Origin: Timema cristinae
Lineage: Eukaryota > Arthropoda > Insecta > Phasmatodea > Timematidae
Length of the DNA: 64,000 nucleotides
NCBI GenBank assembly: GCA_039000515.1
Contig: JBCFYV010000292.1
Coordinates: 1-64,000, forward strand
Direction: 5' to 3'
Position 1 is the first letter of the stretch. Each line of letters starts with the position of its first letter. Under the pieces are notes generated by a model that saw only the letters and a program-made list of their open reading frames with translations, searched no databases and was not told the DNA's origin. Below are positions 45,951 to 58,557 of this stretch, in pieces. Both the position numbers and the translations under genes were made by a program.

Positions 45951-48297
45951 ATCACTTCAATCAGTGGCGTATCAAGATTACAAACATCAATAGTTGGGCT
46001 CCCTTTCTATATCCCATCCCCACTCCTTTTGCCTCCTACGCGAATATTAACCCTCATACTAGTATTGGTGGATAGTTTAGTTTGGCAGGATTTTTATTCA
46101 AATCTAATATATATATTTAAATAATCAAATTGCCACAACATTTTAAGTTTAAATAATTGGTACCCACATTTTAGGCATCTAGTATGGTTTTCTGGTAACG
46201 GGAAAGTCTGGGTTTAAATCCCAGCTGGGTGTAATGAGAGTGTTTTATTCTTAATATGTTCTAAATTCGGCTCTACACTAGCCGCCTCGTAATATTTCAC
46301 AATCATAGGTACTTTCACCCAATCCAAATCGGTCTGAATATTTGGAGCTATCCTTTAATTGGGGTTTCACCTGGTCACCTTTTTATCCTTAAAATATAAT
46401 TATTATGTTTAAATTTTATACATTTTTTAACTATGGGTTTAAATTAACTTCACATTTTAACATTTATTAAAAAAAATCTACTTCTCGATGGCACCCCGTT
46501 CCAACTTGTCGCCCGGGCGGCTGCCCTTGCTACCACTCTATTTCTCCTCACTTGGCTCTGCGTACACTAACGATAAATACTTTTTCTTAGACAATTTATA
46601 ATGAATATTCTAACTAATATTACTCTTCAATATTTTCCTTTCATTTCTAACAATATTGTTTTACATAATTATCATTAACTCAACTTTAAGTCGAGTATTG
46701 AATTTTTCATGAGTTAGGTTTTAAATGCTTATTAATTTCTTTTAAAATAAATGGAACAGCATTATCAAACACGCTTTCTTGTATAGAACGTGTGTATAGC
46801 TTGGAACAAAATTTTCAAAAATAAGATTTCATTAACCTACCCTAAAGTAAGTTTTCCTCAGAAAAACAACATATAATATAGATAATGTTAGTAAATTATC
46901 TTCATCTTATATACATTTTAAATACAATCATTAAAGCCTTTTTCGGAGAAAAAAAATTTTTTAAATGTTAACTCATCATAAAACTAATATTTCACCAGAA
47001 AATAAATATTAATTATTTGTTGGGACAAACACTCCCTGGATACCAATTTTAAACAAAATAGTTAGAAAGGTCTTAGAAAAATTTGATATTTTCAAAAATT
47101 ACAAATCAGTAAATTACACTTTATTTAACGACTAGTGTTAAAATAAAAAAAACTCAGTAATATAGCCCTATAATATACAAATATCAAGTTTGAACATAAC
47201 CCAGGGATAAATATACAGACAAACATAGGACAAACAAAATTGTAAAATCACTCTCTTCGGGGGAAATTAAACGTAAATATTCATTTTAATCTCGAGGTAG
47301 AAAAGTGTTATGATTACAATACTTTATTTTATATATAAGAAAAAATAAAATAATTAAACGGATCTTATTTTCAAAATTGCAATTAATTTTCCAACGAATA
47401 TAAGAAAATCATATTTTTAACTTTTTAATGAATTACTAGTTATTAATATTAATAAATGGCAGTTTGTTTGTTTCAGAGTCAGTGGCTAGGATTGTAAATT
47501 TAATTTAAATTAACTGAACATATTATAGTTTTCATTCTTTAATTGAAAAGTAGGCCACCCCCTAATATTGATAGCAATAGTATTATAACCACATAAATAT
47601 CAATTTTTATTTAAAAATACAGACACCTTTTAAAATAAATTAATTCCATGTTTCAAAAATACAATTTTATTTTACTTATTTTTTTCCAGTAAACTTATAA
47701 AATAGGTATTTGAGCTTACCTGCTAACGTAAGGAGGTTAAGCCAACTTTTAGAAATAAAAAACAATAGTTTCGATTAAGATTTTAATAGAATCGTTTTAT
47801 TATAAATGTGTTTGTATTATTATTAAGGATTGTGCACCTGTATCGTACCCACGGAGGGACCTTGAGGGGGCTAGAACTCCCTACCTTAGTTTGGGATGCC
47901 CCGAGATCTACGCAAATCTGAAGTTAAAATAAATTGTGAGTGGCGGGGCAGGGGAGTGTATGACCAGTTAAACATCGCGAGCAAAGAAAATACCAAGTGC
48001 CACACATCCTTGTATCCATCCTCCCTAGTTGTCCTAATTGATGTCCTTGCAGTCTAGGAAGTGCCTAAGTTCTGAAGGTTGTGACAGGTTCCAAGTCTCC
48101 CAGTTTCACACGTGGCTCCATCGAGAAGTCGCACAGTGGCTAGACATTTACCTAGTATAAATAATCGGTGGTTTTTGTGACGGTTAAGCCAATTTTAATT
48201 TAGACCTATTTATTTTTTATTTTGTTATATTATCACGTTTATAATAGTAGAAATATAAATTATCATGTTAACAAATACCGATTAAAAAAACTTCTAA

Positions 48298-48343
<46 letters not shown>

Positions 48344-48492
48344 GTTTAAAAAAATTGGCCTCCGGTGGTTGGGGGAGCCTCTTCTCAGACCCCTTTAACC
48401 CCGTGCCCCCCTACTTCACTATCCTGCGTACGCTAGTGTTATGAACTGTAGAAAATGCACCATTCGCTATTGATTTGGCATTATGTAGAGAA
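45951..48492. other. AT-rich stretch with hAT-like end motifs and TA microsatellite
   Basis: CAGTGGCGTATCAAG at 45962 looks like a hAT terminal repeat. C-rich blocks ending ctctgcgtacacta (about 46569) and cctgcgtacgctagtg (about 48440) look like opposite ends, but no 8-bp TSD pairs up. A TA run lies at 48299-48341. No gene recognised. Confidence 0.3.
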
Positions 48493-51350
48493 ATAATGCC
48501 TAGTTTGGGGAGTTTTTCATTGTAAGTTATAGTTGTTTACACGTGTTTGAGCCTGTGGAACACTGTGAACATTGATTATTAACTTATGTTATCCAAATTA
48601 AACTTTTTTTTTTCAATTTAATGAACAAAATAGAAAAACTATGCAATCTCCCCATTTTGAGAACACGTGTACTTAATTTGGGGAGGTCTCTTTTATACTA
48701 TAGTCTTTAATGAAAATGTGAACAAATTAATAGAAACCCCTGATAAAACATGAAATTACAAATTTTTAGTTTATGATTTTATACATTTTAATGGAATCAC
48801 AGCATACTTTTAATACATTTTAGTAAACAAGCTTAGTGAGTTTTTTGTTTCACCTTATTTAAAATAGAAAATAAAAGATTAAATTAAATTAAATTTAAAA
48901 AGTTTACAATGTTATATCAAAATGGCTTATATTAATTTCAAAACCTTTTTGTCTTTTGCACAAAAACCACACACAAATACAGCAGAACCAATATAAACGC
49001 AATTTGCGTGGGACCATCTGAAACAAGCTATGCAGCGCACCCAGTTCTCTTCGTTGGGATCTTTTGAATATAATCCGGTGCGATAGACATTCCGCATCGT
49101 TCTCTTCGTATAAAAACAAGTGACAGTCTTCAGCTAAGTCATCATTGTATATAATGTATTAATCTTCTGACTCTGATGAGCTACTCATCAACTGCTTGGG
49201 GCTAACCCTTTTCTTGTTAGCCTCCTTCAACTCTTTCCCTTTCTTTTGACCTTCAATTTTCTTTCTTCCTTTCTTTTCCATTTTAACTTTTACATTATTT
49301 TCTAACTCCAATTTCTTCATTTCCTATAGTCGTTTCTTCTTTTTCTCTTCTTCAACTAGTTTCTTATATGGACTGCTAGTTATTATTTCAGCTGATCCAG
49401 CACGGGGATGTTTATTCATTTTTGTAGTCAAAGCTGAAATAAGAGAAATATGTGAGGCCTTCACAATTTGACCTTCAATTTCAGTCTAGCCCTATTTTAT
49501 TTAATTGCACTTGAAATCTCGGTTTTTTTCTGTTATCACTTAGACATAGAGGCATTTATCTTTCTCCTGCAGAGGTAGAGGGTTCTGAATAGTTTTGTGA
49601 TCGGCTGGTACACTAACCTCTGTACCACTGGATGATCTCTGCTGGAGAATTCCTTGTTGTTAAGTGATATTCCCACTTTACCAATGGCTGATGTTTCAGT
49701 GGCCTCGTTAGAGTTATCCTCATGTTGAGAATGTAGGGGAAAGCCCTCTGGTCCAAAAACAAAACGATCAAGTGGATAAGGACCTGTCTTTTCAAAGCCA
49801 TTGGCAGCTGATTGAGCGATTGATGCTTTCATGTAGGCCTTGCCAAACAGTTCATCAATCTGATAAACCGTTACAACCCTTCCTATGTGTCCTCTTAACC
49901 ACATTTCACTTTCTTGTGTGTAAAATGTCTTGAGGGGCTTCATAAACGCCACGTCGAGTGGTTTCAATTTATGAGAACTGTAAGGTGGTAAGCAAACTAT
50001 GACATGATTTTCTCGAGCTATTGTTAATGACATTATTATTCCGGGTGTGAGTAAAGTGTCCGTACAAAACCAACACGACTGGGTCATCTTCAGTTTGCTT
50101 GACATGAATAATGAAATGACGTAATCAATCAGTAAAAATATGCGATTGAATCCAACCTGAGGGATGACAAGCATGAATATAATCAGGAGCTGTGACATTC
50201 ATCAATTCTAGTTTTATGTTTTTCCTAGGAAACTTATCATCGAAGGTATGTAATGCCTCGAAGGACTTGTACAAGTTACAATCGTCATTAGGGTTCTTTC
50301 GTTCTGCAGATTTAAAGGATTTTTACCATCTTTTTTCCCCTTTAGTGAAACTACTTTTGTTTGCTTGTGCTGTACAATAGTGATTCCAGTCTCATCACAA
50401 TTGTATAAAACGTGAAGGATTGTTCTTAATTTTTTGTAGAAAAGGTTCATACAAATAAATAAAATCTTTAAACGTCCTCAAGATTGAACCTCTTTTCCCT
50501 AGAAAAAGAGAGCCCTTGTGGTTCTCTTAAAGATAGATTTGAATTTCTACTAAAAAATTGCTTAACCACTTCCTCCCTGCCTGCTCACTTCTTTGAGAAA
50601 AATCTATGTTTTATTTAGTTTCTTGACGCTAGTTGTTATGCCACGATACGGACATCTTTTATAGTCAAACCATACAATTTGTCTTCCATAATTGTGCAAT
50701 ATTTTGCTAAATCTTCTTCTATAAGTTTCGGCAATGCCCGCTGTCTACCAATATGTCTACAAGATAATTTATCACTAAGATACATTTTCATGTAACGTTC
50801 CAATGTTGTTTGAGGGCATTAAAAACTCTAGAAGCCTTAAAACTCCCCATTTCCTTTCTTCTAACTGCGTTGACAGCAGATTTCATGCTCTCCTTATCCC
50901 ACTGCTTTCTTGGAGACATCTGTAAACGAAAAAACCTGTTGTTTTTAAAATAAATTAAATGTGTCCTTAATTTGGGGCTCCCCAATCTGGGAACCCAATA
51001 TCTGACCAATTTAAGGCGCAACATGAGTTTCGTTCTTGACCTAACAACATTTTCAGTCAAAAACGTGTTACACAAATGTGCATTATAGTGTTTTAATATT
51101 ACAGCTATTGGTAATCAATTATCAATAGATTTGAATATGAAATATCTCTTACCGTTTATAAAATGTGCTCCAATAAAAGTTTAGGTGAAAAATATTGTGA
51201 AATACTAAAAAACTAAATGAGCTCACTACACACAAGTCAAGAGGCTTGCTGGTGTAGTTTTGAGGTACTCTACTAGGTAGCAGCACATCCTGGACTGAAA
51301 TACAGGACCTCACCAAATTAGGAGCCCTCCCCAAGTTAAGCATTCTTACT
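48493..51350 (-). mobile_element. Decayed Tigger/pogo-like DNA transposon
   Basis: The transposase remnant is bracketed by related ends: tgcctagtttggggag at about 48496 and the reverse complement of ccctccccaagttaagca at about 51325-51342. Similar CTTAATTTGGGGAG motifs lie further in, at about 48674 and 50960. The pattern resembles terminal repeats plus subterminal transposase-binding sites. The outer TA duplication is not certain. Confidence 0.7.
48927..50919 (-). pseudogene. Tigger-like DDE_1 transposase with PHD-like C-terminus, inactivated
   Basis: Cut-and-paste transposase remnant. From the ATG at 50919: helix-turn-helix start (SPRKQWDKESMKSAVNAVRR, GSFKASRVFN); first catalytic Asp region NCDETG (about 50400); second region VVLVLYGHFTHTR, where the catalytic Asp is Tyr (50062-50064); then ARENHVIVCLPPY, LKPLDVAFM (third Asp kept) and FEKTGPYPLDRFVF. 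A Lys/Glu-rich stretch and an acidic Ser run (SSSSESED) follow. The end is a zinc-binding PHD-like domain (NWVRCIACFRWSHANC ... CGFC) with stop at 48927. Several frameshifts and stops break it. The C-terminal finger is known in some arthropod Tigger-type proteins. Confidence 0.88.
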
Positions 51351-52479
51351 CTATACGTATATAGGCTTATTTTAATGAATCGTATTTAAAAAAAAAGATA
51401 CTTTTACAGCCTGGGACTTTCTCTTTATCACACTAGCCTACAACACTTAATTTATGCACAAATCAAGACATGATTTTAGAACCCACTTGAAAAGTAAATC
51501 AGAGTCACTTGTGTAAGACTAAGTTGCCATTTCCTACTTTAATAAAAACTTCAATTAAGTGTTGGCTTCCTAATAGGAATAAAGCTAAGGTGTAATTTAA
51601 AAAACTATTTCCGAAAACGAATTGCATACTTGTTTTGGTCGTTGATTTTACTATGCGTCTACTCTCTAAAACTAATTAGTTAATTCATTTGAATTTTGCA
51701 GCATTAATTAACGTGTGTTCCGCGTAACAAACATGACGCTGATGTGAAACACATTAATATTATTAACACATTATAATATTTATATTGTGACATACCACAC
51801 CTTCCCCTGGTTATTTAATAGCTTTCTAGGGCTTTTAATGTAAATATTATTTAAATACGAGCACATGGAGCTTGGAAAGTTAGCCAAGACTGCCGTGTTT
51901 ATTATGCTTATTTTATAGAAATAAACACGGTATCTGATAGTTCTACGGAAATAAGACTTGGAAATATATAAATAAACAATGGGAGGTGGGAGGTAGTATA
52001 CAGGACACTTACCATTGCGGTTAATTAATTATTTCAATATTCGTCGGGTTGTTTTATAAATAAACGGTCACTACGTAGGCCATTTTGTCCTTGTGTTCAA
52101 TCTGGCGTGGTAAGAGATAAATAACAACAGTGAGGGGAGTTTGTTGACATTAAAAAAAAACCACAGCGAGCTTTGAATATATATATCTGTCAATATAAAA
52201 TTAAGAGTTTATATTTTATATCGTTTCTAAAATATTTTCAGACTTTTTTCACTTCACAATTATTTATTACATCTCCATTTTAAAACCATCAAGTTTAAAT
52301 CTACAGTTTCAACAGTAGTATTATTGTGGTAAGAACTCACCGCTTTAACTCCAATATGGAACGTTTTTTAAATTGTCCCAGTGGAAGTGACCTGGCCCAA
52401 TTCGAACTTCCATCGAGGTTCTGTTATTTATGGCGTCGTTTTAAAGATGTCATAACTCCAGAGTTGTGAATTTCTCCAC
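51351..52479. other. AT-rich non-coding stretch
   Basis: No gene, repeat family or array recognised. Confidence 0.5.
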
Positions 52480-52493
52480 GGTAATGATATTAT

Positions 52494-52748
52494 TATTATT
52501 ATAATATTAGCACCGCGTCTTACTACCCGTTCGGGTTATACGCTTAAGTACTAGTTACGCTAATGGATTAGGAATTGGGTAGGTCGAATTAGAGGAAGTG
52601 AACCCGCATTTGCGTGGAGGGAGAGTAGAAAACCATTTAGGAAAAACCACCCCCAGTTCACCCGACCGAGATTCGAACCTCGATCTCCCCGTCCTCAGCA
52701 GTCGAGCTCCACACGAATAGTGCGTTAGCCAACTACGCCACCGAGGCG
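52494..52748 (-). mobile_element. SINE family 1 with 14-bp TSD
   Basis: Minus-strand full-length copy, well preserved (tail gcgtcttactacccgttcgg, reversed A box ccaactacgcca). Flanked by GGTAATGATATTAT at 52480-52493 and 52749-52762. Confidence 0.92.
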
Positions 52749-52958
52749 GGTAATGATATTATCAAAATGGTGTTAGTTGAAAGTGAATGTGTCAACAGTT
52801 AGCCTTGGATCCCAGCTAGGACTGGGAATATCAAACATTTACTGTATTATGAAGAATATCATTTTTAAACTAGTTTTACAGAATACCAACTCAATGAGTG
52901 AGAAGTTTCTAGTCTTATCTTAGATGTATCCCTATCTATTTCATTATCATTATCATTA

Positions 52959-53210
52959 TTAGCACCGCGTCTTACTACCCGTTCGGGCTGTACGCACTTA
53001 CGCTAATGTGTAATGGTAGGGTGATAGTGAGATGAAATGTAGGACCTACAGTTTAGCGTGGGATCCAAACCACGGTGGAGGCCTGGCATTCCACACATTC
53101 ACAAGTTGTGATTAATACACGTCTTGTCAGAAGGAAGGATTTGACAGTGAGATAAATCTGTGCCGGGACCGAGGATTGAACCCCGGACCCCAACACAGGA
53201 ACTGAACTAC
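52959..53210 (-). mobile_element. SINE family 2
   Basis: Minus-strand copy: common tail, family 2 body (ccacggtggaggcctggcat), reversed B box (aggattgaacccc) and a diverged head. CATTATTA occurs at both ends (about 52954 and 53211) but overlaps the simple tail, so the TSD is only likely. Confidence 0.88.
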
Positions 53211-53218
53211 CATTATTA

Positions 53219-54422
53219 AAGCTATTTATCTACATAATGATATTAACAAGTTTATATTTTGAATTATTTAATTTTTATCAACTTTCACTGTCATAATATT
53301 TTTTTCTTAAAGCCTCAAGATTTTTTTTCAATCACAATTATTTGATTTAAATAAATAGGATCTTATTTTTGTATTCTTGAAAACAAAATTTACTTTTATT
53401 TATTTGCATTTAAATTTTTTTTTCAAATACATTGTTCCCAGATTTAAAATTGAATAAAAGAAATTGACATATTCACATTTTTACACTTGAAGTATATTAT
53501 TTGATATTACTCTATAACTGTAGTTATCGGAGCTCCACAGACAGTTGCTGTTGCTTAACCGAAGATTACATGAATGATCCAACAAATGAAATAAAATATC
53601 ATTTATATTTATATGTCAAGTTGTTATGACAAGCAGGTAGGCTCAGTGAGGTAGGTTGTTATTAACATACAGATAGCAAGTAGTCCGTGCATCTGAGCCA
53701 TAATACCGTTTTTAACCCCCCACCGCCCCCCCACCTCCATCACAAGCCGAGCTAATATTGCATTATATCTATTTAGAAAATATTATTATACGAGTTTATG
53801 TAATGTGTTATAATATATTTCTTATCACTATCATTTAATATATCTATATTTAGCTGTACACAGATTCTGCCAGAAAGTCCTTTATGAAAGGAATTTTTTA
53901 CTACCAGAAATCTACGATAAGCTGAATTCGGGTAGAAAACACTTTAGAACGAACTTCCTTCAAAATCGTTGTAGGCCTTGAACAAATCTCCTTTTACATT
54001 TCATTGTATAATATTCTAGAGATTTTTTACTTAGAATTCAATAAATTAAATAATGACGAGTTATTAAAAAGACACTCCTTTTTATATTTTCATAGTAATC
54101 ATGACAAATATTATAAGTAATTGATACAATAATATTTTCTGAAATGATGTAGCTAAAAACAGATCTCTTCTGTATGTGTTGGATTCTCTTCCCCCCAGAT
54201 ATTGGACGAGCCGTCTGGGAAGTCCTTGCTTTTTGAATTTTTACCACGTGTTTGCCGAGGACGCTAAAGGATCAACAATTATTCACGGAATAAATTCCGT
54301 GGGTAAATCTCTATCCACCACTAAAACCCATGTGATTTAGTCCAATCACGCCAGTTTTGATCTTTTATTATTGTTTGCGCGAGTCTCCTCCATTCCTAAC
54401 GTCTTGCCACTCTCTGCCGCAT
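53219..54422. other. AT-rich non-coding stretch
   Basis: Nothing recognised; short frames only. Confidence 0.45.
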
Positions 54423-54551
54423 TTATAGCCATGTCCAGGGGACGTCTTCAGGAAGTCCCTCTCTTACCTGTTTGTGAAAGGGATTCCCGGGAGGTGTCCT
54501 CTGGAAATGTTTTTCCACTACCTCACGATAATAATTGCGGTAGAGGTTAGT
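54423..54551 (-). CDS. Possible coding exon B, unidentified host gene
   Basis: A minus-strand open frame in a GC-richer block reads TNLYRNYYREVVEKHFQRTP and continues to FHKQ. There CACAAACAG|GTAAGA (54468/54467) forms an almost ideal splice donor. A short downstream extension stays open to a stop at 54425-54423. I do not recognise the protein. It lies about 290 bp downstream (minus sense) of the exon-like block at 54843-55031, so both may belong to one gene or gene fragment. Confidence 0.35.
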   Translation of the reverse strand, partial: TNLYRNYYREVVEKHFQRTPPGNPFHKQVREGLPEDVPWTWL

Positions 54552-54737
54552 TCAGGTTCCCGGTTGTCGTTGGTAAAGAAGAGGCCATAATTTGTATAGT
54601 CGGCTCATGAAAACGTTAAGACAATTCACAGCGTAATAAAATATTAAAACTGGCCTGAAAGGACTTTATTACATGTGATTTTATAATGGGGGCTAGGTTT
54701 AGTTACAGAGTTTACCCCGTGAAGTTAGATTGCATCC

Positions 54738-55031
54738 TCAGCTCTTAAGGTGTCCATGGACAGGTTCCTCAAAACTGAGCCTGGCGTCCTTTGAGTCAAG
54801 TGCACGGTTGACCTCGGAGTTGTAAAGATACCTATAAATTACCTTTGGTGCTCGATTAAGGCATCTGGCAAGGCGAGGTAGAAAGGCCCCTCCCCCTTTT
54901 TTTTCTCCGACGCTCCGGTCCCAGGTGACCGTCGTGACAGACTTGACGAGGTTGATGTTATTGGCCCAGGGTGGTTTGCTGCCAAAGAAGAGGAAGTTGT
55001 CGAGGTGCTCCTCCGCGGGTGACGGAAGGGG
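54738..55031 (-). CDS. Possible coding exon A, unidentified host gene
   Basis: The minus-strand frame begins after a plausible acceptor (tctatcttttcaagatagatag) at 55031. It reads PLPSPAEEHLDNFLFFGSKP, then NNINLVKSVTTVTWDRS, and reaches AAAG|GTAATT (54843/54842), a good donor. If not spliced, it stays open (SEVNRALDSKDARLSFEEP) to a TGA at 54740-54738. It is GC-rich against the AT-rich background and looks like real protein, but I cannot name the family. The 89-bp repeat next door copies its first part. Confidence 0.4.
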   Translation of the reverse strand, partial: PLPSPAEEHLDNFLFFGSKPPWANNINLVKSVTTVTWDRSVGEKKGGGAFLPRLARCLNRAPKVIYRYLYNSEVNRALDSKDARLSFEEPVHGHLKS

Positions 55032-55242
55032 CTATCTATCTTGAAAAGATAGTACCATCGGCGTGTACGACCAAAGAAGAGGAAGTTGTCGAGGTGCTCC
55101 TCCGCGGGTGGCGGAAGGGGCTATCTATCTTGAAAAGATAGTACCATCGGCGTGTACGACCAAAGAAGAGGAAGTTGTCGAGGTGCTCCTCCGCGGGTGG
55201 CGGAAGGCGCTATCTATTTTGAAAAGATAGTACCATTGGCGT
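54982..55242. repeat. 89-bp tandem repeat derived from exon A boundary
   Basis: Three copies start at 54982, 55071 and 55160 (ccaaagaagaggaagttgtc). Each holds the putative splice acceptor and the first 12 or so codons (AEEHLDNFLFFG) of exon A. An LTR element inserted at the right end, after GCGT; the array's end resumes at 62364-62379. Confidence 0.85.
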
Positions 55243-55842
55243 TGTAATGTAATTGATTTGCCCCTAAAAAGTATGTGAAACCATTGACAATAATATCGTC
55301 CTAATTTTAATAAACATATCTTATTTCATTTAAATTATATAGTATATTAAATGGCGCTTAAAGCACTTCTTCTTCTAAGAAGGCAAAAGCCACTGATCAG
55401 TGACGTCACGCACGTGACACCAGTCAAGTCAGTTTGACAATATATATTTTTCAAATAATAACTTCCTCTTCTCGATGGTTCGAAGAGAGATTTTAAAATG
55501 TAACTTGAGTCATTTTCCGGCTCTCGAACCTCCCAGTAAGACCGAGATGTTTTCGTCTTGTATTTTGTTTTTCTAAACTAAACCTTCTCGAAGCTTCCAT
55601 GAGCGAGGAATATATACAAGGGATGGTGCAACATAAAGGCAGTGTTTAAGTGTTCAGTTGGGAGTTGGGAGTTTGGCGTCTAGCAACACCTGTCCGCGCT
55701 AGCCCGCGTATAGTTCAACATGATCTATTTTCGCATTAATTAAACTGATTCAGCAATAAAAAAACATGTCAAAATGAAAAGTGTATTAATCATAATTTTT
55801 CAATAGGCGCCCATCGCGGTAACGTAAATCCAGAACGTTACA
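55243..55842 (+). repeat. 5' LTR of the second element
   Basis: TGTAATG...GTTACA. It contains the CRE palindrome TGACGTCA (55401-55408), a TATA-like tatataca (about 55611) and AATAAA (55755-55760), laid out as U3-R-U5. Confidence 0.93.
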
Positions 55843-55875
55843 ATTGGCTTCCCAACTTAGGGGCACGAATTACCA

Positions 55876-56225
55876 CCACGAGATACCTCCCCGAGATACA
55901 GCACAAGATACCTCCCCGAGATACAGCACGAATTATCTCCCGAGATACAGCACGAGATACCTCCCCGAGGTAATTAGAGGTGAATCACCGACAATAGCAG
56001 CAGAGCAACACCGAGGACCGATGAAGGCAGCACGAGATAACTCCCCGAGATACAGCACGAGATACCTCCCCGAGATAGCCACGAAATACCTCCCCGAGGT
56101 AAGCAGTAGAGGACAACTCCGAAGACCGAGATAAGCAGCAGAGCAACGCCGAGGACCAAGATAAGCAGTAAGCAGCGCCAAGGACCGAGATAAGCAGGAA
56201 GCAGCGTCAGGGACCGACAGAAGCA
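55876..56225. repeat. Repeated leader of the second element
   Basis: Between primer site and gag there are two tandem motifs. One of about 26 bp (cgagatacagcacgagatac, ctccc) covers about 55876-56110. One of about 30 bp (gagataagcag.agcagcgc, aggacc) covers about 56130-56225. A 97-codon frame crosses the first but is not considered coding. Confidence 0.75.
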
Positions 56226-56400
56226 GCTTACCATCACCAAAGGAGACAAGGGGTGGAGACGAGTCTAAAGAAGATCACAGATAAGTCATCAACAGAAACT
56301 TAAATTAAATAGTGAAAAATATATTTATGTCATTTGTGCATTTTGGGGGTGGAACAGTATAAATTTTTTTTGTGATTTAAATTAAGGGAATAATTAAAAA

Positions 56401-58321
56401 ATGGCAGATTCAAATGATAACAGTGACGCTAGTAGCTATTCTGAAGAGGTAGCTGAAAATAGACCTAGGAATCAGTTAGATCTAGAACAATCAGATGAGG
56501 AAATAAGAGAAAGTGAACAGGACATTGGAGAGTCATTTGCAGAGGGAGAGAGAGAAGGAGATAGGACAGAAAAAGAAAGAAATGTTATAGTAGAAGAGGA
56601 AGAACTTGAAAAGAATAAGGAAGAAACAATGGGGCCACCTATAGTAGATTTAAATCAACTTATGAAAATGTTACAAGAAAGTAATCAGAAAATGTTACAA
56701 GAAAGTAATCAGAAAATGTTACAGCAAATGGTAGCGAGTAATGAGGAAACTAGACAGGAAATAAAAGCAACTAATCAGGAAATAAAAGAAAAGTAGCCAG
56801 GAAACTAATCAGAAAATAGATACAAGTAGACACGAAATTAATCAAATAATATATGCAAATACACAGGCAATTAATCAGAAAATAGATACAAATCAGGTGA
56901 AACTTGAACAAATCAATAAAGAACTAAGTGCTAAAATAGAGTTAAGTAAGGAGGTTTGTGATCAGAGATTTGGTTATGTAGAGCAAAAAATAGACCAATT
57001 AGAGACGGTTCATCAAAACTTAGCAGTACAGTTAAATGAGGTAGACACAAAAGTGATAGAACAGGAAAAAGTAAAACAGATTTTGATTGAAAAGCATGAA
57101 AACTTAAGGAAAGGACAGTTCAAGTTAATGGAACAGATTTCAGCTAATAAAAATAAAATAGAAACAATAGAACTAGAATCAGTTAAAGGGTTAAAGGAAG
57201 TAGAAATTAAAGTTGGGAATCTGGACCTTCAGGTAGAACACAATGAAAAGGAAATAAATGAGGTAAAATCAGTACTTGATTCTCAGCAAGACACAAATAA
57301 AATTTTAATCAAAGAACAGATAGATGGGATCGTAAATGAGGCAGTAGAAAAACTAGATAAAAAACTAACCGATTTTGTGGTTGAAAATCAAACAAATATA
57401 GGGGAATCTAGTAACTTACACGATACTACCAACCTATTTGCTAAGGGACTAAGAGAAACGTCATTAGCACTGATTCCAAAATTTAAAGGAAAGAGAGGAA
57501 ACATTTCAGCAGTACAATATATAAATAAAGTAGAAAGAGTATTTAAAGGAGAAAGAATAAATGAAAAAGTCAAAATAGAGATATTTTTATCAGGCCTAGA
57601 AGACGAGGCGAAATCCTGGACAGATAGTATAGAGAGTGAATGGGAGACATACGAGCAGGCTAGGGAAATATTTTTGGAAAAATATTGGTCTCAAAATATG
57701 CAGGATGATTTTCTACAATTAATTTTTAATGGAAAATATAACGACAAGGATGGTACTATGAGTGAATATTTCAATAAATTTGTGACACAAGCGAAATATT
57801 TGCGATACCCAGTAGTAGAGGATAGATTGATAGGTCTTCTAATGAATCATTTTCCAACTCCAGTACAAGACGTTCTCATTAGCATAAATAAACAGAACAT
57901 CAAAGAAGTTGAGAGAGTATTAATGGCATTTGATGATAGATATCAAAGAAACAAAGAAATCAATGATCAGACAAACAAATATAATATTGATAGGCATAGG
58001 CAATCAACAAACCCTCAATTCAAAGAAATTAATAATGGACAAGATAGGCAGAGATATCAAAATAATTATCCAATACCAGAGCAAAATAGAAAATATCCAC
58101 ATCCTAGAATAGAATATCGACAGGATAGGAACCAAGGACCTTCGAGGCAAATAAATTCGAGTGATCGACAAATTAATAGAAATAACAATACAGGTAACCC
58201 CAGATTCAAAACCAATCAAGTACATTACCCTCCAAATTTTAATTATGTACCACCATTTTCAGGGACATCATATTTAAATGAGTACGACTCACAAAAAATA
58301 TTTGATCCAGGAGGCAATTAA
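56401..58321 (+). pseudogene. gag: Gag of the second element, one frameshift
   Basis: ATG at 56401 follows an A-rich leader. Residues 1-131 are acidic (SDEEIRESEQDIGESF) and then carry a short repeat (KMLQESNQ twice). At about 56790 an extra A shifts the frame; the other frame continues with the same style (TNQKIDTN repeats) and is open from before 56897 to a TAA at 58321. Long coiled coil, then a retrotransposon Gag domain (LIPKFKGKRGNISAVQYI, FLSGLEDEAKSWTDSI, EIFLEKYW, MSEYFNKFVTQAKYLRYP). The C-terminus is Arg/Asn/Gln-rich with no zinc knuckle. Total about 640 residues. The frameshift lies in an A run. Confidence 0.88.
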
Positions 58322-58557
58322 ATAAACTTTAAATTTCGGATTATATAAATGTAAAAAATTAGCAGTTTAACTAAAGATTTAAATTTTAAATAAGTAAAAT
58401 AAGGGTAACTATAATCATTTAGTTGTAGTAAGAAAAGTTTAAAATAGAAATTTAAGTAAATTTAAAAGGTACAAATTCAGTGAAATAAAAGTAATATTTC
58501 CTGTACAAGAGAAGGTTGTGCGTATTTGTAGAAATTGTAAAGTAAACAATTATAAGT

